This document shows, in pieces, positions 28,548 through 36,485 of a stretch of 64,000 nucleotides of DNA. Origin of the DNA: Nitrospirota bacterium (GTDB lineage Bacteria > Nitrospirota > Nitrospiria > Nitrospirales > Nitrospiraceae); NCBI GenBank assembly GCA_026387665.1, contig JAPLLG010000013.1:124001-188000 (forward strand), in the 5' to 3' direction. The notes beneath the pieces were generated by a model. The model ran no database searches. It was not told the origin of the DNA and was given only the letters and a program-made list of their open reading frames with translations. Every line of letters starts with the position of its first letter. Within the stretch, counting starts at the first letter, position 1. The translations under genes were made by a program, and so were the position numbers.

Positions 28548-29483
28548 GTGCGGCTTCAGCAAACGTTAGCAAATCCGGTGAGTTGTACGGGAACTGGGCT
28601 CCATTCCGGAGAGCCGGTTACTCTCACGCTCAGGCCTGCCCCGGTCAATACCGGCGTAGTCTTCGTCAACAGAAAGAGTGCGAATGGAGCCTCTCTCGCG
28701 GCCTCCATCGAGCATCTTGTGGCGACCGAGCTCTGCACCGCCATCAGTGGCAATGGATTTCAGGTCAAGACGATCGAGCATATACTGGCGGCCTTGGCTG
28801 GACTCGGCATCGACAACGTCTATGTGGACGTTAATGCCGGTGAGGCGCCCGTCATGGACGGCAGCTCGGCGCATTTCGTTCGCTTGATCCAATCAGCAGG
28901 AATTGTCGCGCAGAATCGCCGGCAGCCCTATCTGAAAATTACCCGGCCTCTCGAAGTGATCGATGGAAACCGTCGCGTCCGCATTGAGCCCTCTGCGACA
29001 ACTAAAGTCACCTATTCCATCCACTACAACCACCCGTTGATCCAGACTCAGACCTACACCTACGAACACTCGGCTCAGGCGTTTGAGCGTGAAATTGCGG
29101 ATGCCAGAACCTTCGGCTTCTTGCAGGAAGTGGAAGCGCTATGGGCGCGCGGGCTCGGCCAGGGCGGCAACCTGGACAATACCATCGTCCTTTCTCATGA
29201 CGGAATTCTCAACGAATCAGGCCTTCGCTTCCCCAATGAATTCGTCCGGCACAAGATCCTGGATCTGATCGGAGACTTTTCGCTGCTCGGCCTGCCCTTT
29301 ATCGGACACATCATCGCCGAGCGTTCCGGCCATGCGATCCATACTCGCCTCGTTCAGCAGATTCTCAACCACCCCGATAGCTGGGTATTGCTCAACGCCG
29401 ACGAAACCGTTGCCGCGTCTGAGCCACGTTCAGCCATGACCGCACCTCGATCCGCATCGATGGTGGCACTCCAAGCCTCGTAA
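28548..29483 (+). CDS. lpxC: UDP-3-O-acyl-N-acetylglucosamine deacetylase LpxC
   Basis: The protein has 311 residues. It starts GTG in RLQQTLANPVSCTGTGLHSG, with a GAGGTGAT ribosome site. The zinc-enzyme blocks are present: TIEHILAALAGLGIDN (His78 ligand), MDGSSAHFVRLI, ARTFGFLQEVEAL, and FVRHKILDLIGDFSLLG containing the second His and Asp ligands. LpxC performs the committed step of lipid A synthesis, so the organism makes LPS. No other lpx gene is adjacent. The preceding sigma-54 promoter suggests stress- or nutrient-dependent expression. Confidence 0.96.
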   Translation: MRLQQTLANPVSCTGTGLHSGEPVTLTLRPAPVNTGVVFVNRKSANGASLAASIEHLVATELCTAISGNGFQVKTIEHILAALAGLGIDNVYVDVNAGEAPVMDGSSAHFVRLIQSAGIVAQNRRQPYLKITRPLEVIDGNRRVRIEPSATTKVTYSIHYNHPLIQTQTYTYEHSAQAFEREIADARTFGFLQEVEALWARGLGQGGNLDNTIVLSHDGILNESGLRFPNEFVRHKILDLIGDFSLLGLPFIGHIIAERSGHAIHTRLVQQILNHPDSWVLLNADETVAASEPRSAMTAPRSASMVALQAS

Positions 29484-29574
29484 TACTCAACCGCTGATAT
29501 CACAATCTACTGGGGGTCTTGCCTGAGAGGCGGGATGCTTTGTGGCGTGCGGGTAACCGTGAGATATGATTTAA

Positions 29575-29604
29575 CGTCGGGAGCAAGTGGCCTTGCTCCC
29601 GACG
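29575..29604 (+). terminator. 13-bp perfect hairpin downstream of lpxC
   Basis: CGTCGGGAGCAAG (29575-29587) and CTTGCTCCCGACG (29592-29604) pair perfectly around a TGGC loop, 92 nt after the lpxC stop. No U tract follows on either strand. It may terminate both lpxC and the leftward 29711 gene. Confidence 0.5.
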
Positions 29605-29710
29605 CTAGAATCGAGGCGGGGACTACTTCTTCTTCTTCTTTGCTGCTTTCTTCGTCGCCAAGACTCTCACCCCCCTTCGAGTATTTTGAGGTATGACTGA
29701 CTCAGACACA

Positions 29711-30220
29711 CTACACTGCGTGAATCAATGCTTCTTCCAATGCTTCAAACGTATTCGGACCGACTTTCTTAAACCGCTTATCCCGCTTCAAGGAAGTGGC
29801 CACTGATGTCAGCGGCGTCTTCCCCTTGATCTGGAGGCCCCCCTCGACCAATCGCTGCACAAGCTCTTTTGCGTGCATCGCGCGATTCGCCTCGCGGAGC
29901 ATTTCGTATGCGGCTTCCGCCACGCTTTTCCCCGAATACTTGCTCCGCCCCATGAGGATCTCCCTCGACTGGTCGGTGACATCCGTATTCGGTCGCTGGC
30001 GACCGCCTTTTTCATCTGAGTAGAATTGACTGGAAAGGCTGGCAAGCTTGGCTTTGTCAGCTTCGACGCGATAGAGCGTTTCTGCCAACTCCAAATATTT
30101 TTTGATCGTAGCGATTTCGTCATCCAAACGACGACGCTTCTTTTCGAGCTCTTGCAGCCGGTTCTTGTAAGCGCTGATACGCTGTTCAAGACCGACCAAT
30201 ATGTCGGTAAGTTCTTCCAC
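29711..30220 (-). CDS. Coiled-coil protein with C-terminal HARE-HTH domain
   Basis: The protein has 169 residues. The N-terminal half is a coiled coil (EELTDILVGLEQRISAYKNR, RLDDEIATIKKYLELAETL). The C-terminal half fits the HARE-HTH (HB1/ASXL/restriction-endonuclease HTH) winged-helix pattern: SVAEAAYEMLREANRAMHAK, ELVQRLVEGGLQIKGKTP, TSVATSLKRDKRFKKVG. The domain occurs in RNA polymerase delta, in DNA-modification proteins and in eukaryotic chromatin regulators, so DNA binding is expected. It starts at GTG behind a strong promoter overlapped by repeated GCAAGCA sites, which suggests autoregulation. No restriction gene is adjacent. Confidence 0.78.
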   Translation of the reverse strand: MEELTDILVGLEQRISAYKNRLQELEKKRRRLDDEIATIKKYLELAETLYRVEADKAKLASLSSQFYSDEKGGRQRPNTDVTDQSREILMGRSKYSGKSVAEAAYEMLREANRAMHAKELVQRLVEGGLQIKGKTPLTSVATSLKRDKRFKKVGPNTFEALEEALIHAV

Positions 30221-30242
30221 GAAATTGCCCCCAGGTGAAGCA

Positions 30243-30339
30243 TGCTTGCTTTATAGCATTGCTTGCAAAGCAAGTCAATAGATAAAGTTATAATTGCTGC
30301 TTGCATAGAATTATAGCTTTAATGCCTATCCATGCTTGC
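30243..30339 (-). repeat. GCAAGCA operator-like repeats
   Basis: Four copies of TGCTTGC (GCAAGCA on the - strand) occur at 30243-30249, 30260-30266, 30298-30304 and 30333-30339. The second is extended into the inverted repeat CTTGC-AAA-GCAAG (30262-30274). They cover and flank the promoter of the HARE-HTH gene and are not expected at this density by chance. Confidence 0.75.
30250..30278 (-). promoter_or_regulatory. Strong promoter of the HARE-HTH gene
   Basis: On the - strand: TTGACT (30278-30273), a 17-nt spacer and TATAAA (30255-30250). The start site would be near 30243, 23 nt before the GTG. The spacer contains a GCAAGCA repeat and its inverted partner, so a bound protein would block RNA polymerase. 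Confidence 0.75.
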
Positions 30340-30485
30340 ACATAACACTCTGATCTGGACCTCAAGAGTGAGAAGAAAGTCTATTCGCTCGTGGCTGCAG
30401 CTGCCGCCGATGCTGTTCTTAGCGGACCGTCACAATATTTTCGCGCGATAATACAAAATACGACCTCATGCTATGATGGCCTCTC

Positions 30486-31304
30486 ATGCCCCAACCCTAC
30501 GATCAGGACATCCCCCTCGAAACAGTCCTCGCGGTTGCCATTGACGCGGCCCGCCAGGCCGGAGCCGTCCTCGCTGACTGTACGCGCAGCGGGTTTCGCA
30601 TTGAACATAAAGAGCTCATCAACCTGGTCACCGACGCAGACCACCAAGCGGAGCAACGCATCATTGACGTCATCCATAAGGCCTTCCCGGCCCATCCGGT
30701 CCTGGCAGAGGAACGGGGCCTGACCAAGCAATCTCCCTCCCGCTACAAATGGATCATCGACCCGCTCGACGGCACGACGAACTTCGCCCACGGATTCCCC
30801 GCCTACTGCGTCTCCATCGGCGTGGAATGTGACGGACGAGGGATTATCGGGGTGGTCTACGACCCGACCAGGGACGAACTCTTCAGCGCGCAACTCGGTC
30901 ATGGCGCCCATTTAAATGGAGCTCCCATTTCCGTGTCCTCAACTGATCATCTCGATCACGCGCTCCTGGTCACAGGATTTGGGTACGACATTCGCGAGAA
31001 CCCAAACAATAATCTGAATCATTTCGCCCGATTCGCCTTGAAGGTGCAGGGATTGCGACGAACCGGAACGGCGGCCCTGGACCTCTGCTATGTCGCAGCC
31101 GGCCGCTTCGATGGATTCTGGGAGGTGAAACTGAACCCCTGGGACATGGCGGCGGGAGTCGTCATTCTCCGCGAGGCCGGCGGTAAGGTCACGGACTTCA
31201 CAGGCACCACTCACTCCATCTACGGGCAAGAATTAGTCGCGAGTAACGGATCCATCCATCAGGCCATGATCGACGTCCTCCGAGAAGACGTCATTCCCGA
31301 ATAA
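30486..31304 (+). CDS. suhB: Inositol-phosphate phosphatase (SuhB/IMPase family)
   Basis: The protein has 272 residues. Metal-binding motifs are complete: EER in HPVLAEERG, the motif WIIDPLDGTTNFAHGFP, and the C-terminal LNPWDMAAGVVILREAGGKV. The family hydrolyses inositol monophosphate and related sugar phosphates with Mg2+. Some members (E. coli SuhB) also bind RNA polymerase/NusA in rRNA antitermination. The gene name is a family-level assignment, and the physiological substrate is unknown. It is the first gene of a rightward group of three with 120-nt and 28-nt gaps. Confidence 0.92.
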   Translation: MPQPYDQDIPLETVLAVAIDAARQAGAVLADCTRSGFRIEHKELINLVTDADHQAEQRIIDVIHKAFPAHPVLAEERGLTKQSPSRYKWIIDPLDGTTNFAHGFPAYCVSIGVECDGRGIIGVVYDPTRDELFSAQLGHGAHLNGAPISVSSTDHLDHALLVTGFGYDIRENPNNNLNHFARFALKVQGLRRTGTAALDLCYVAAGRFDGFWEVKLNPWDMAAGVVILREAGGKVTDFTGTTHSIYGQELVASNGSIHQAMIDVLREDVIPE

Positions 31305-31427
31305 CCCACGCTCCCGCCGCACCAAGCCAACCAACCGTCTCGACCAGCCACAGGAGCCTACTGGCAGATATACAGACAGAATGACGATGCGGTATGATTC
31401 CCGCTCAAGAGGAAGGAGACTCGCGAC

Positions 31428-31712
31428 ATGGCACGTTCAACGCCTCCATCGGGACAATCAAACGGGAATCCCCCCCCAGCCCCAGGGACCGAATCGCATA
31501 ACAGAGACGTAGAATTGCTGCGGGTCCTTGTGAGCCGCAAGGGAACACAGGTCGATGCCCAATGGGCGATTCATCCCCAACTGAAACAGGATCTGCTCCC
31601 GCAAGAATGGCAAGAGGTCACAGACCTCATGGCCAAAGTGACCGCGATCGTCGGCACAAAATTTTCTCAGGTCCTCGCGCAAGCAGACCCGGAACCACCC
31701 AGCAACGCATAG
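31428..31712 (+). CDS. Small hypothetical protein, disordered termini
   Basis: This 94-residue protein is not recognised. A Pro/Ser/Gly-rich disordered N-terminus (1-27) is followed by a folded-looking core DVELLRVLVSRKGTQVDAQW, a helix LLPQEWQEVTDLMAKVTAIV and a short Pro-rich tail. A GGAAGGAG ribosome site precedes the ATG, which supports real translation. It sits 28 nt before the AhpD-like gene and is probably cotranscribed with it. I considered a RiPP precursor for the nearby radical SAM gene, but it has no Cys, Gly-Gly cut site or repeated core. Confidence 0.65.
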   Translation: MARSTPPSGQSNGNPPPAPGTESHNRDVELLRVLVSRKGTQVDAQWAIHPQLKQDLLPQEWQEVTDLMAKVTAIVGTKFSQVLAQADPEPPSNA

Positions 31713-31740
31713 AGACGAGGGCGAGAGTAAGGAGCTGTCT

Positions 31741-32073
31741 ATGGAGAGCTACTATCATCCGCACGATCTGGGCAAGTTCGCCGAGATGGGCAAGGGGAAC
31801 CAAGGCCTCTGGGATAAATTCATGGCCTACTACAACGCCGTCTTCGCCGAAGGGGCGCTGACGGAGCGAGAGAAATCCCTCATCGCCCTCGCCGTCGCCC
31901 ATGCAGTCCAATGCCCCTACTGCATCGATGCCTACACCCAGGCCTCCCTTGAAAAGGGCTCGAACCTCGAAGAAATGACGGAAGCCGTCCATGTCGCCTG
32001 CGCCATCCGAGGCGGCTCCTCGCTCGCGCACGGAGTCCAGATGAGGAACGTCGCAGAGAAACTATCGATGTGA
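31741..32073 (+). CDS. AhpD/carboxymuconolactone-decarboxylase family protein, arsenosugar-associated type
   Basis: The protein has 110 residues. The redox-active motif CPYC lies in AVAHAVQCPYCIDAYTQASL, followed by EEMTEAVHVACAIRGGSSL. The start MESYYHPHDLGKFAEMGKGN is characteristic of the AhpD-like proteins usually annotated as arsenosugar biosynthesis-associated peroxidase-like. They accompany the arsenic methylase ArsM and radical SAM ArsS. Neither partner is in this window. The protein likely has peroxidase or disulfide chemistry. A GAAAGGAGC-type ribosome site is seen as AAGGAGC before the ATG. Confidence 0.88.
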   Translation: MESYYHPHDLGKFAEMGKGNQGLWDKFMAYYNAVFAEGALTEREKSLIALAVAHAVQCPYCIDAYTQASLEKGSNLEEMTEAVHVACAIRGGSSLAHGVQMRNVAEKLSM

Positions 32074-32083
32074 ATGTGCGCTG

Positions 32084-33943
32084 CTAGAGGTAGGTGTTTT
32101 CGGGAATAGCCAACGTGAAATACTTGCCACGCTCTTCGTAGAGAATTCGTGCGGCCGTTAAAGCAAAGAGCGCCTGATCGATTTCTTCATCGCTGCTCCC
32201 GCCCTTGTCCGGCCGCTGCGCCAGCAGAGAGCGAATCTGATCCGTACTCTTGGCCGCCTCGCTACAGACCTCGATAATCCCCGCTGCAGGCCAATCATAA
32301 CGCATCCTGATCGGGGCCCTGGGATTCCGGCCATCGTAGACCGTGACATAGTCGATCGCCTTCGAGTAGTAGAGGAACGGCCGATCGCTCGAACCGGCCA
32401 GTCTCTGCCATTCCTGCACCAGGTCAACCAACTCCTGATAGACTTCTTGATCCACGTTCCAATTATCCAGCTCATATTCGAAATCATAGGCGATCTTTTT
32501 CAGATCCACCTGCCGCGCATCATAGACATATTCGTACGCAGTCCCGGGACCGGTGATGCAAACACCATATTCATGGGGCTTGGTGTAATAGGGGCTGAAC
32601 CGCTCCAGCCAGAACTTCCCGGTCGACTCAGGTGGCTGGAGATGGAATAACGAGGGCAGCAGATCGATCTGCCGGCGGTAGTCCTCGTTCGTTTCACCGG
32701 GAAATCCGAGCAGGATATTCCAGGACACCGTGACATGGTAGTAGAAGCTCCACTTGAGGCAGATAATATTCTGCATCGGGGTGACGCCCTTGTCCATCGC
32801 CTGCAACTGATTGGCGCTCAGGCTCTCCAGACCCGGCTGCATGCACTTCACGCCCCCGACCGCGAGCGTGCGAATCTGGCTCTTCTGCAAGTTGCTCTTG
32901 GTTTCGATGAACAGGTCGAGATCGCAATGGTCCTCCGCAAACCGGCCGAAGAGGTTCTCCACATATTTCATATCGATGATATTGTCCACCAGGCGAAAGC
33001 GCGCCGTATCATACCGGCTGGAGAGGTAAGCCATTTCACGGGCCACTTGTTCGGACGACTTGGCCCGAAACTTCATGCTCTGCGCATTCAAGCCGCAAAA
33101 CGTGCAGTGATGTTTTTCTCCCCACCAACAGCCCCGCGAACCTTCGTAGAGGAGAATCCGATCGAGCCCCTGCGCCGCTTCGCCCAATTCAGCTAGTAGA
33201 TGATAGTAATCGTCATAGTCCGGCGGACCGGTCTTCGCAAAATCTGAGAAGAGGGCATGGTTCGGAGTGAAGGCGGGTGTCACTCCCTCTCGATAGGCCA
33301 CGCCATTGGGCACAGTCCCGGACTTTCCCGAGAGGAGATAGCGAACCAATTCAGGGAAGACTTCTTCGCCTTCGCCCACGACCACATGATCGATGAAGGG
33401 AAAGGCCCGGAAATATTCCAGCCCCATCTCGCCGTCGTAATTCGCGCCCCCAAACACGATCGTTACTTCGGGATAGAGATCCTTGATGAGTTTCGCCATC
33501 GTCAGGCTCGCGACGTTTTGATCAAAGGTCGAGGTGAACCCGACGATTTTATACTGACCCCAATCAATGGAGGTCAGGGCTCCGGTCAAGAACTGCGGCG
33601 CGGTCCTCGTCGCCATGTCTTCGAAGAAAGAAACCGACTGGCCGCTGGCCTTGGCCACTTGTTCAAAGACCGGCTTGAACAGACGGGGATACTCAGCGCG
33701 CTTAGGATTGTCGCGGAACAGGAGGTAGGAAAAAATCCATTCGCCGAACAGCGCCCGCTTCTCGCAGATCATTTCGTAGAGGGGCACGCCGATCTTGTGG
33801 GCAAAGCGCACATTCAGATGGTGGCAATCGACGGAGATCCCCTTCGACTTGAGCAGGGCGGATAATGTGCCCAGTTGAATCGAGGGATACTTCGAATAGC
33901 TGAACGGCATATTGACGAGCGCCACCTGGGCCTGGTCACTCAT
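32084..33943 (-). CDS. B12-binding-domain radical SAM protein, RiPP-maturation type
   Basis: The protein has 619 residues. A Rossmann-like cobalamin-binding domain lies at the N-terminus (IVGFTSTFDQNVASLTMAKL, TIVFGGANYDG, VVGEGEEVFPELVRYLL). The radical SAM cluster motif is GCWWGEKHHCTFCGLN, i.e. Cx7Cx2C at Cys272, Cys280 and Cys283. This is the version typical of RiPP maturation radical SAM protein 1 rather than the usual Cx3Cx2C. A C-terminal domain of about 200 residues follows. Such enzymes modify ribosomal peptides, often methylating them. No peptide precursor, protease or exporter was found nearby and the gene ends 10 nt from the convergent AhpD-like gene, so the substrate is unknown. 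Confidence 0.85.
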   Translation of the reverse strand: MSDQAQVALVNMPFSYSKYPSIQLGTLSALLKSKGISVDCHHLNVRFAHKIGVPLYEMICEKRALFGEWIFSYLLFRDNPKRAEYPRLFKPVFEQVAKASGQSVSFFEDMATRTAPQFLTGALTSIDWGQYKIVGFTSTFDQNVASLTMAKLIKDLYPEVTIVFGGANYDGEMGLEYFRAFPFIDHVVVGEGEEVFPELVRYLLSGKSGTVPNGVAYREGVTPAFTPNHALFSDFAKTGPPDYDDYYHLLAELGEAAQGLDRILLYEGSRGCWWGEKHHCTFCGLNAQSMKFRAKSSEQVAREMAYLSSRYDTARFRLVDNIIDMKYVENLFGRFAEDHCDLDLFIETKSNLQKSQIRTLAVGGVKCMQPGLESLSANQLQAMDKGVTPMQNIICLKWSFYYHVTVSWNILLGFPGETNEDYRRQIDLLPSLFHLQPPESTGKFWLERFSPYYTKPHEYGVCITGPGTAYEYVYDARQVDLKKIAYDFEYELDNWNVDQEVYQELVDLVQEWQRLAGSSDRPFLYYSKAIDYVTVYDGRNPRAPIRMRYDWPAAGIIEVCSEAAKSTDQIRSLLAQRPDKGGSSDEEIDQALFALTAARILYEERGKYFTLAIPENTYL

Positions 33944-33976
33944 CTGTTGTCTCGTGACATCATAGAAGACTCGTGA

Positions 33977-34327
33977 CTAACTGGCTGCGGCTCGGAATGG
34001 CTCGAACGCCCGGTCGGCTTTCGCCGCGAGATAAAAATCGCTCTCTGTCAGGCCATCGATCTTGTGGGTCCAAATTTCAACCCTGCACTTCCCCCAGGCC
34101 AGATAGAGATCCGGATGGTGGCCTTCCGCTTCTGCCACAGCGCCAATCTTATTCACATAGGCCAGGGCCTGAGAAAAATCCTTGAACGTATACAAACGCT
34201 CAAGATGGCCCGCTTGATTCAGCGACCACCCTTGCCCCAATTCCTTCAGCAACGTCTGCGCGCGATCAACCGTGACTGGTGGCACACCGCCGCGGCAGGG
34301 AATACATGTGTTGTCAGCAAGGCTCAT
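33977..34327 (-). CDS. 4a-hydroxytetrahydrobiopterin dehydratase (pterin-4a-carbinolamine dehydratase)
   Basis: The protein has 116 residues from an ATG with a perfect GGAGGTG ribosome site. The open frame upstream of it is not coding-like. The PCD motif is AEAEGHHPDLYLAWGKCRVEIWTHK with the catalytic His pair and the later His. The enzyme dehydrates 4a-hydroxytetrahydropterin produced by aromatic amino-acid hydroxylases, or detoxifies related pterins. It lies 33 nt upstream of the radical SAM gene on the same strand, so co-transcription is likely. No hydroxylase is visible in the window. Confidence 0.92.
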   Translation of the reverse strand: MSLADNTCIPCRGGVPPVTVDRAQTLLKELGQGWSLNQAGHLERLYTFKDFSQALAYVNKIGAVAEAEGHHPDLYLAWGKCRVEIWTHKIDGLTESDFYLAAKADRAFEPFRAAAS

Positions 34328-34510
34328 AGCGCCACCTCCGGATAGGGGAATCACCGTTGCGGGCCGATCCGATATGAAGCCGTATTCTAAAGGGGCTTCG
34401 AGAGGAAGGGCAAGGTGGGGAAACAAGGCCACCACGAAGCTATTGGCCTCGCTTCCCAGACATCGCTCAGTATGGTAGGGAAGGACGGAACACGATGCCA
34501 TGAGCAATCC

Positions 34511-35857
34511 ATGATCAACGAAGCGGAACAGAAACCCTCCACAGCGAAGATCGGCTGGTTCACAGCCTCCTGTGTGCTCGTGAGCAACATCATCGGTGGA
34601 GGCATCTTCACCACGACGGGCTTCATGGCGCGGGACTTGGGCGATCCAACGCTAATTCTGTTCTTGTGGTTCGTCGGAGCGCTCTTTGCTCTCGGTGGCG
34701 CCATGGTCTACGGAGAGCTGGGGGCTGCGCTGCCTCATGCAGGAGGAGATTACCTCTACTTACGGGAGGCCTATGGACCGCTGGTCGCCTTTCTCAGTGG
34801 CTGGACCTCCTTCACCATCGGATTCGGCGCAGCCCTGGCTGCATCAGCCGTGAGCTTTGCCTCCTATGCCCTGCGTATCGTTCCCCTCGCTGACGAGAGC
34901 GGTTGGTTGGGAAGGGGACTCGCCCTCAGCCTCCTCTGGGTTGTCACATTGGTACATTGCGGAGGACTCGGAACAGGCGGACGTATGCAGCGGTTACTCA
35001 CGACCACCAAGGTCCTCGCCATCTGTTGCTTCATTCTCGGCGGTCTGTTGTATGGATCAGGGCAGTGGATGCATCTCACAACTCCAGCCCCTGCATCGCA
35101 CCCCTCGCTCGGGGCCGCTGCCATCTCCCTTCTGTTCGTGATGTACAGTTACCTGGGCTGGAATGTGGCGAGCTATATCGCAGGAGAGATTGCCGACCCG
35201 CAACGATCGTTACCCAAAATTATGGTCGGGGGAACCATCTCTGTGGCCGGGCTCTATCTACTGCTGAACATCGTCTATCTCTATGCTCTGCCAATCGGGA
35301 GCTTAGCCCAAGACCCGCTCCTGCCGGTTGCGGAGAAAGCGGCGGCGGCCCTGTGGGGAACTGGAAGCGCGAGGTTCGTCGCGGCGCTACTCTGCCTCGC
35401 CATCGCCGGAGCCGTCAGCGCAATGGTCTGGGCCGGGCCCCGCGTCTACTGGGCGATGGCCCATGACGGGGTCATCAGCCCCTGGCTGGCCCAGCTCCAT
35501 GCAAAGAGCGGCGTGCCGGTTCGCGCGATCCTGCTCCAAAGTACCTGGGCCTCCCTCCTGATTCTGAGCGGAACCTTTGAGCAGCTGATCGTCTACAGCA
35601 GTCTCGTACTGTCCCTCTTCATGGCCCTGACCCTCTCAACCGTTTTTCACCTTCACCGCAACCAAGCCGGCACCATACCTCGCTACCAAGCCCCGCTCTA
35701 TCCCTTCCTACCAGCCATCTTGATCGCGGGATCCCTCGCAATCGTGATCTATAGCCTGCTCCAACGGCCGGCTGAATCGCTCTTCGGCGCCGCAACGGTC
35801 TTGAGCGGCATCCCTTTCTATATCCTCTGGCGTCGATCACACGGGCCGGCACCATAG
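34511..35857 (+). CDS. APC-superfamily amino-acid permease
   Basis: The protein has 448 residues from the ATG at 34511. In-frame starts at 34415 and 34472 would add a non-family tail. About 12 transmembrane helices are evident. The first carries the APC unwound-helix motif NIIGGGIFTTTGFMARDLG, followed by FALGGAMVYGELGAALPHAGGDYLYL and FVMYSYLGWNVASYIAGEIADPQRSLP. The family exchanges or imports amino acids with protons. The substrate is not deducible. It is monocistronic, divergent from the pterin dehydratase. Confidence 0.88.
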   Translation: MINEAEQKPSTAKIGWFTASCVLVSNIIGGGIFTTTGFMARDLGDPTLILFLWFVGALFALGGAMVYGELGAALPHAGGDYLYLREAYGPLVAFLSGWTSFTIGFGAALAASAVSFASYALRIVPLADESGWLGRGLALSLLWVVTLVHCGGLGTGGRMQRLLTTTKVLAICCFILGGLLYGSGQWMHLTTPAPASHPSLGAAAISLLFVMYSYLGWNVASYIAGEIADPQRSLPKIMVGGTISVAGLYLLLNIVYLYALPIGSLAQDPLLPVAEKAAAALWGTGSARFVAALLCLAIAGAVSAMVWAGPRVYWAMAHDGVISPWLAQLHAKSGVPVRAILLQSTWASLLILSGTFEQLIVYSSLVLSLFMALTLSTVFHLHRNQAGTIPRYQAPLYPFLPAILIAGSLAIVIYSLLQRPAESLFGAATVLSGIPFYILWRRSHGPAP

Positions 35858-35923
35858 CCCAAAGACAATCGCAGGGGAAAAATAATAGAGGAGATGGGAT
35901 GGAATTTACCCGGGCAGATAAGG

Positions 35924-35961
35924 CACGGGCGACCCTGCACTACGGTGGGAGGTCGCCCGTG
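35924..35961. repeat. 11-bp-stem hairpin in a 628-nt gene-free region
   Basis: CACGGGCGACC (35924-35934) and GGTCGCCCGTG (35951-35961) are perfect inverted arms 67 nt after the permease stop. A second small hairpin CTGGCG/CGCCAG follows at 35963-35981. They may end the permease transcript, though no U tract is seen. The rest of 35858-36485 holds no gene I can support. Short frames there have no ribosome site. Confidence 0.55.
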
Positions 35962-36325
35962 TCTGGCGCTTAGGACGCCAGGCTTCTGTGTAATTGTCGC
36001 GGCCCATGAAAAACTAAGACCCGCGCGACCACGAAAAGACTGAGTATCTGATCGTAAGAGAACAACGTCACTACCGGCACCTCTGTGCCAGCGCCAGCAT
36101 CAAGTTCTCCATCCTGAAATTGCTGTTCTGGTGTCTATGGTGCCTTACGGCACAGCCAGTGGAGAGCCGGCTAGCGCAAACGATCAGATACCTACCCTCG
36201 AGTCGGCGGGCCTGCCTGATCCGGTGGAGTCAAATCATCCATCGCTACCCTCCTTTCATAAGAAAGTTGGCAGGGAACCCGTTAACAGCCGCGCGATCTG
36301 TCCGGTTCCCTCGTCGAGTGAATGA

Positions 36326-36353
36326 ATGGGCCGTAAGTTCTACTTACGCCCAT
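36326..36353. repeat. Hairpin between permease and SUMF1-domain gene
   Basis: ATGGGCCGTAAGT and ACTTACGCCCAT pair with a single bulged base around a TTC-like loop. On the - strand it lies about 130 nt beyond the stop of the 36486 gene. It could act as a terminator or belong to an unidentified small RNA. Confidence 0.45.
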
Positions 36354-36485
36354 TAGAAAATCCTGTCAACGGGAGAAATAATTTTCCTGAAATAATTCTC
36401 GCAGCATAAAGCATACCCTCTAATCTTGGAGCGGCGAGACCCCTTCCTTCATCACGCAACCACAAGAAAAAGTGGAAGAAGAACA

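Noticed and set aside
28387..28572. Small - strand open frame upstream of lpxC
   Set aside because: It lies over the AT-rich promoter region and the start of lpxC, and has neither a ribosome site nor recognisable sequence.
31428..31712. 94-residue protein as a RiPP precursor for the radical SAM gene
   Set aside because: It has no Cys/Ser-rich or repeated core, no double-Gly cleavage site, and lies on the opposite strand beyond another gene.
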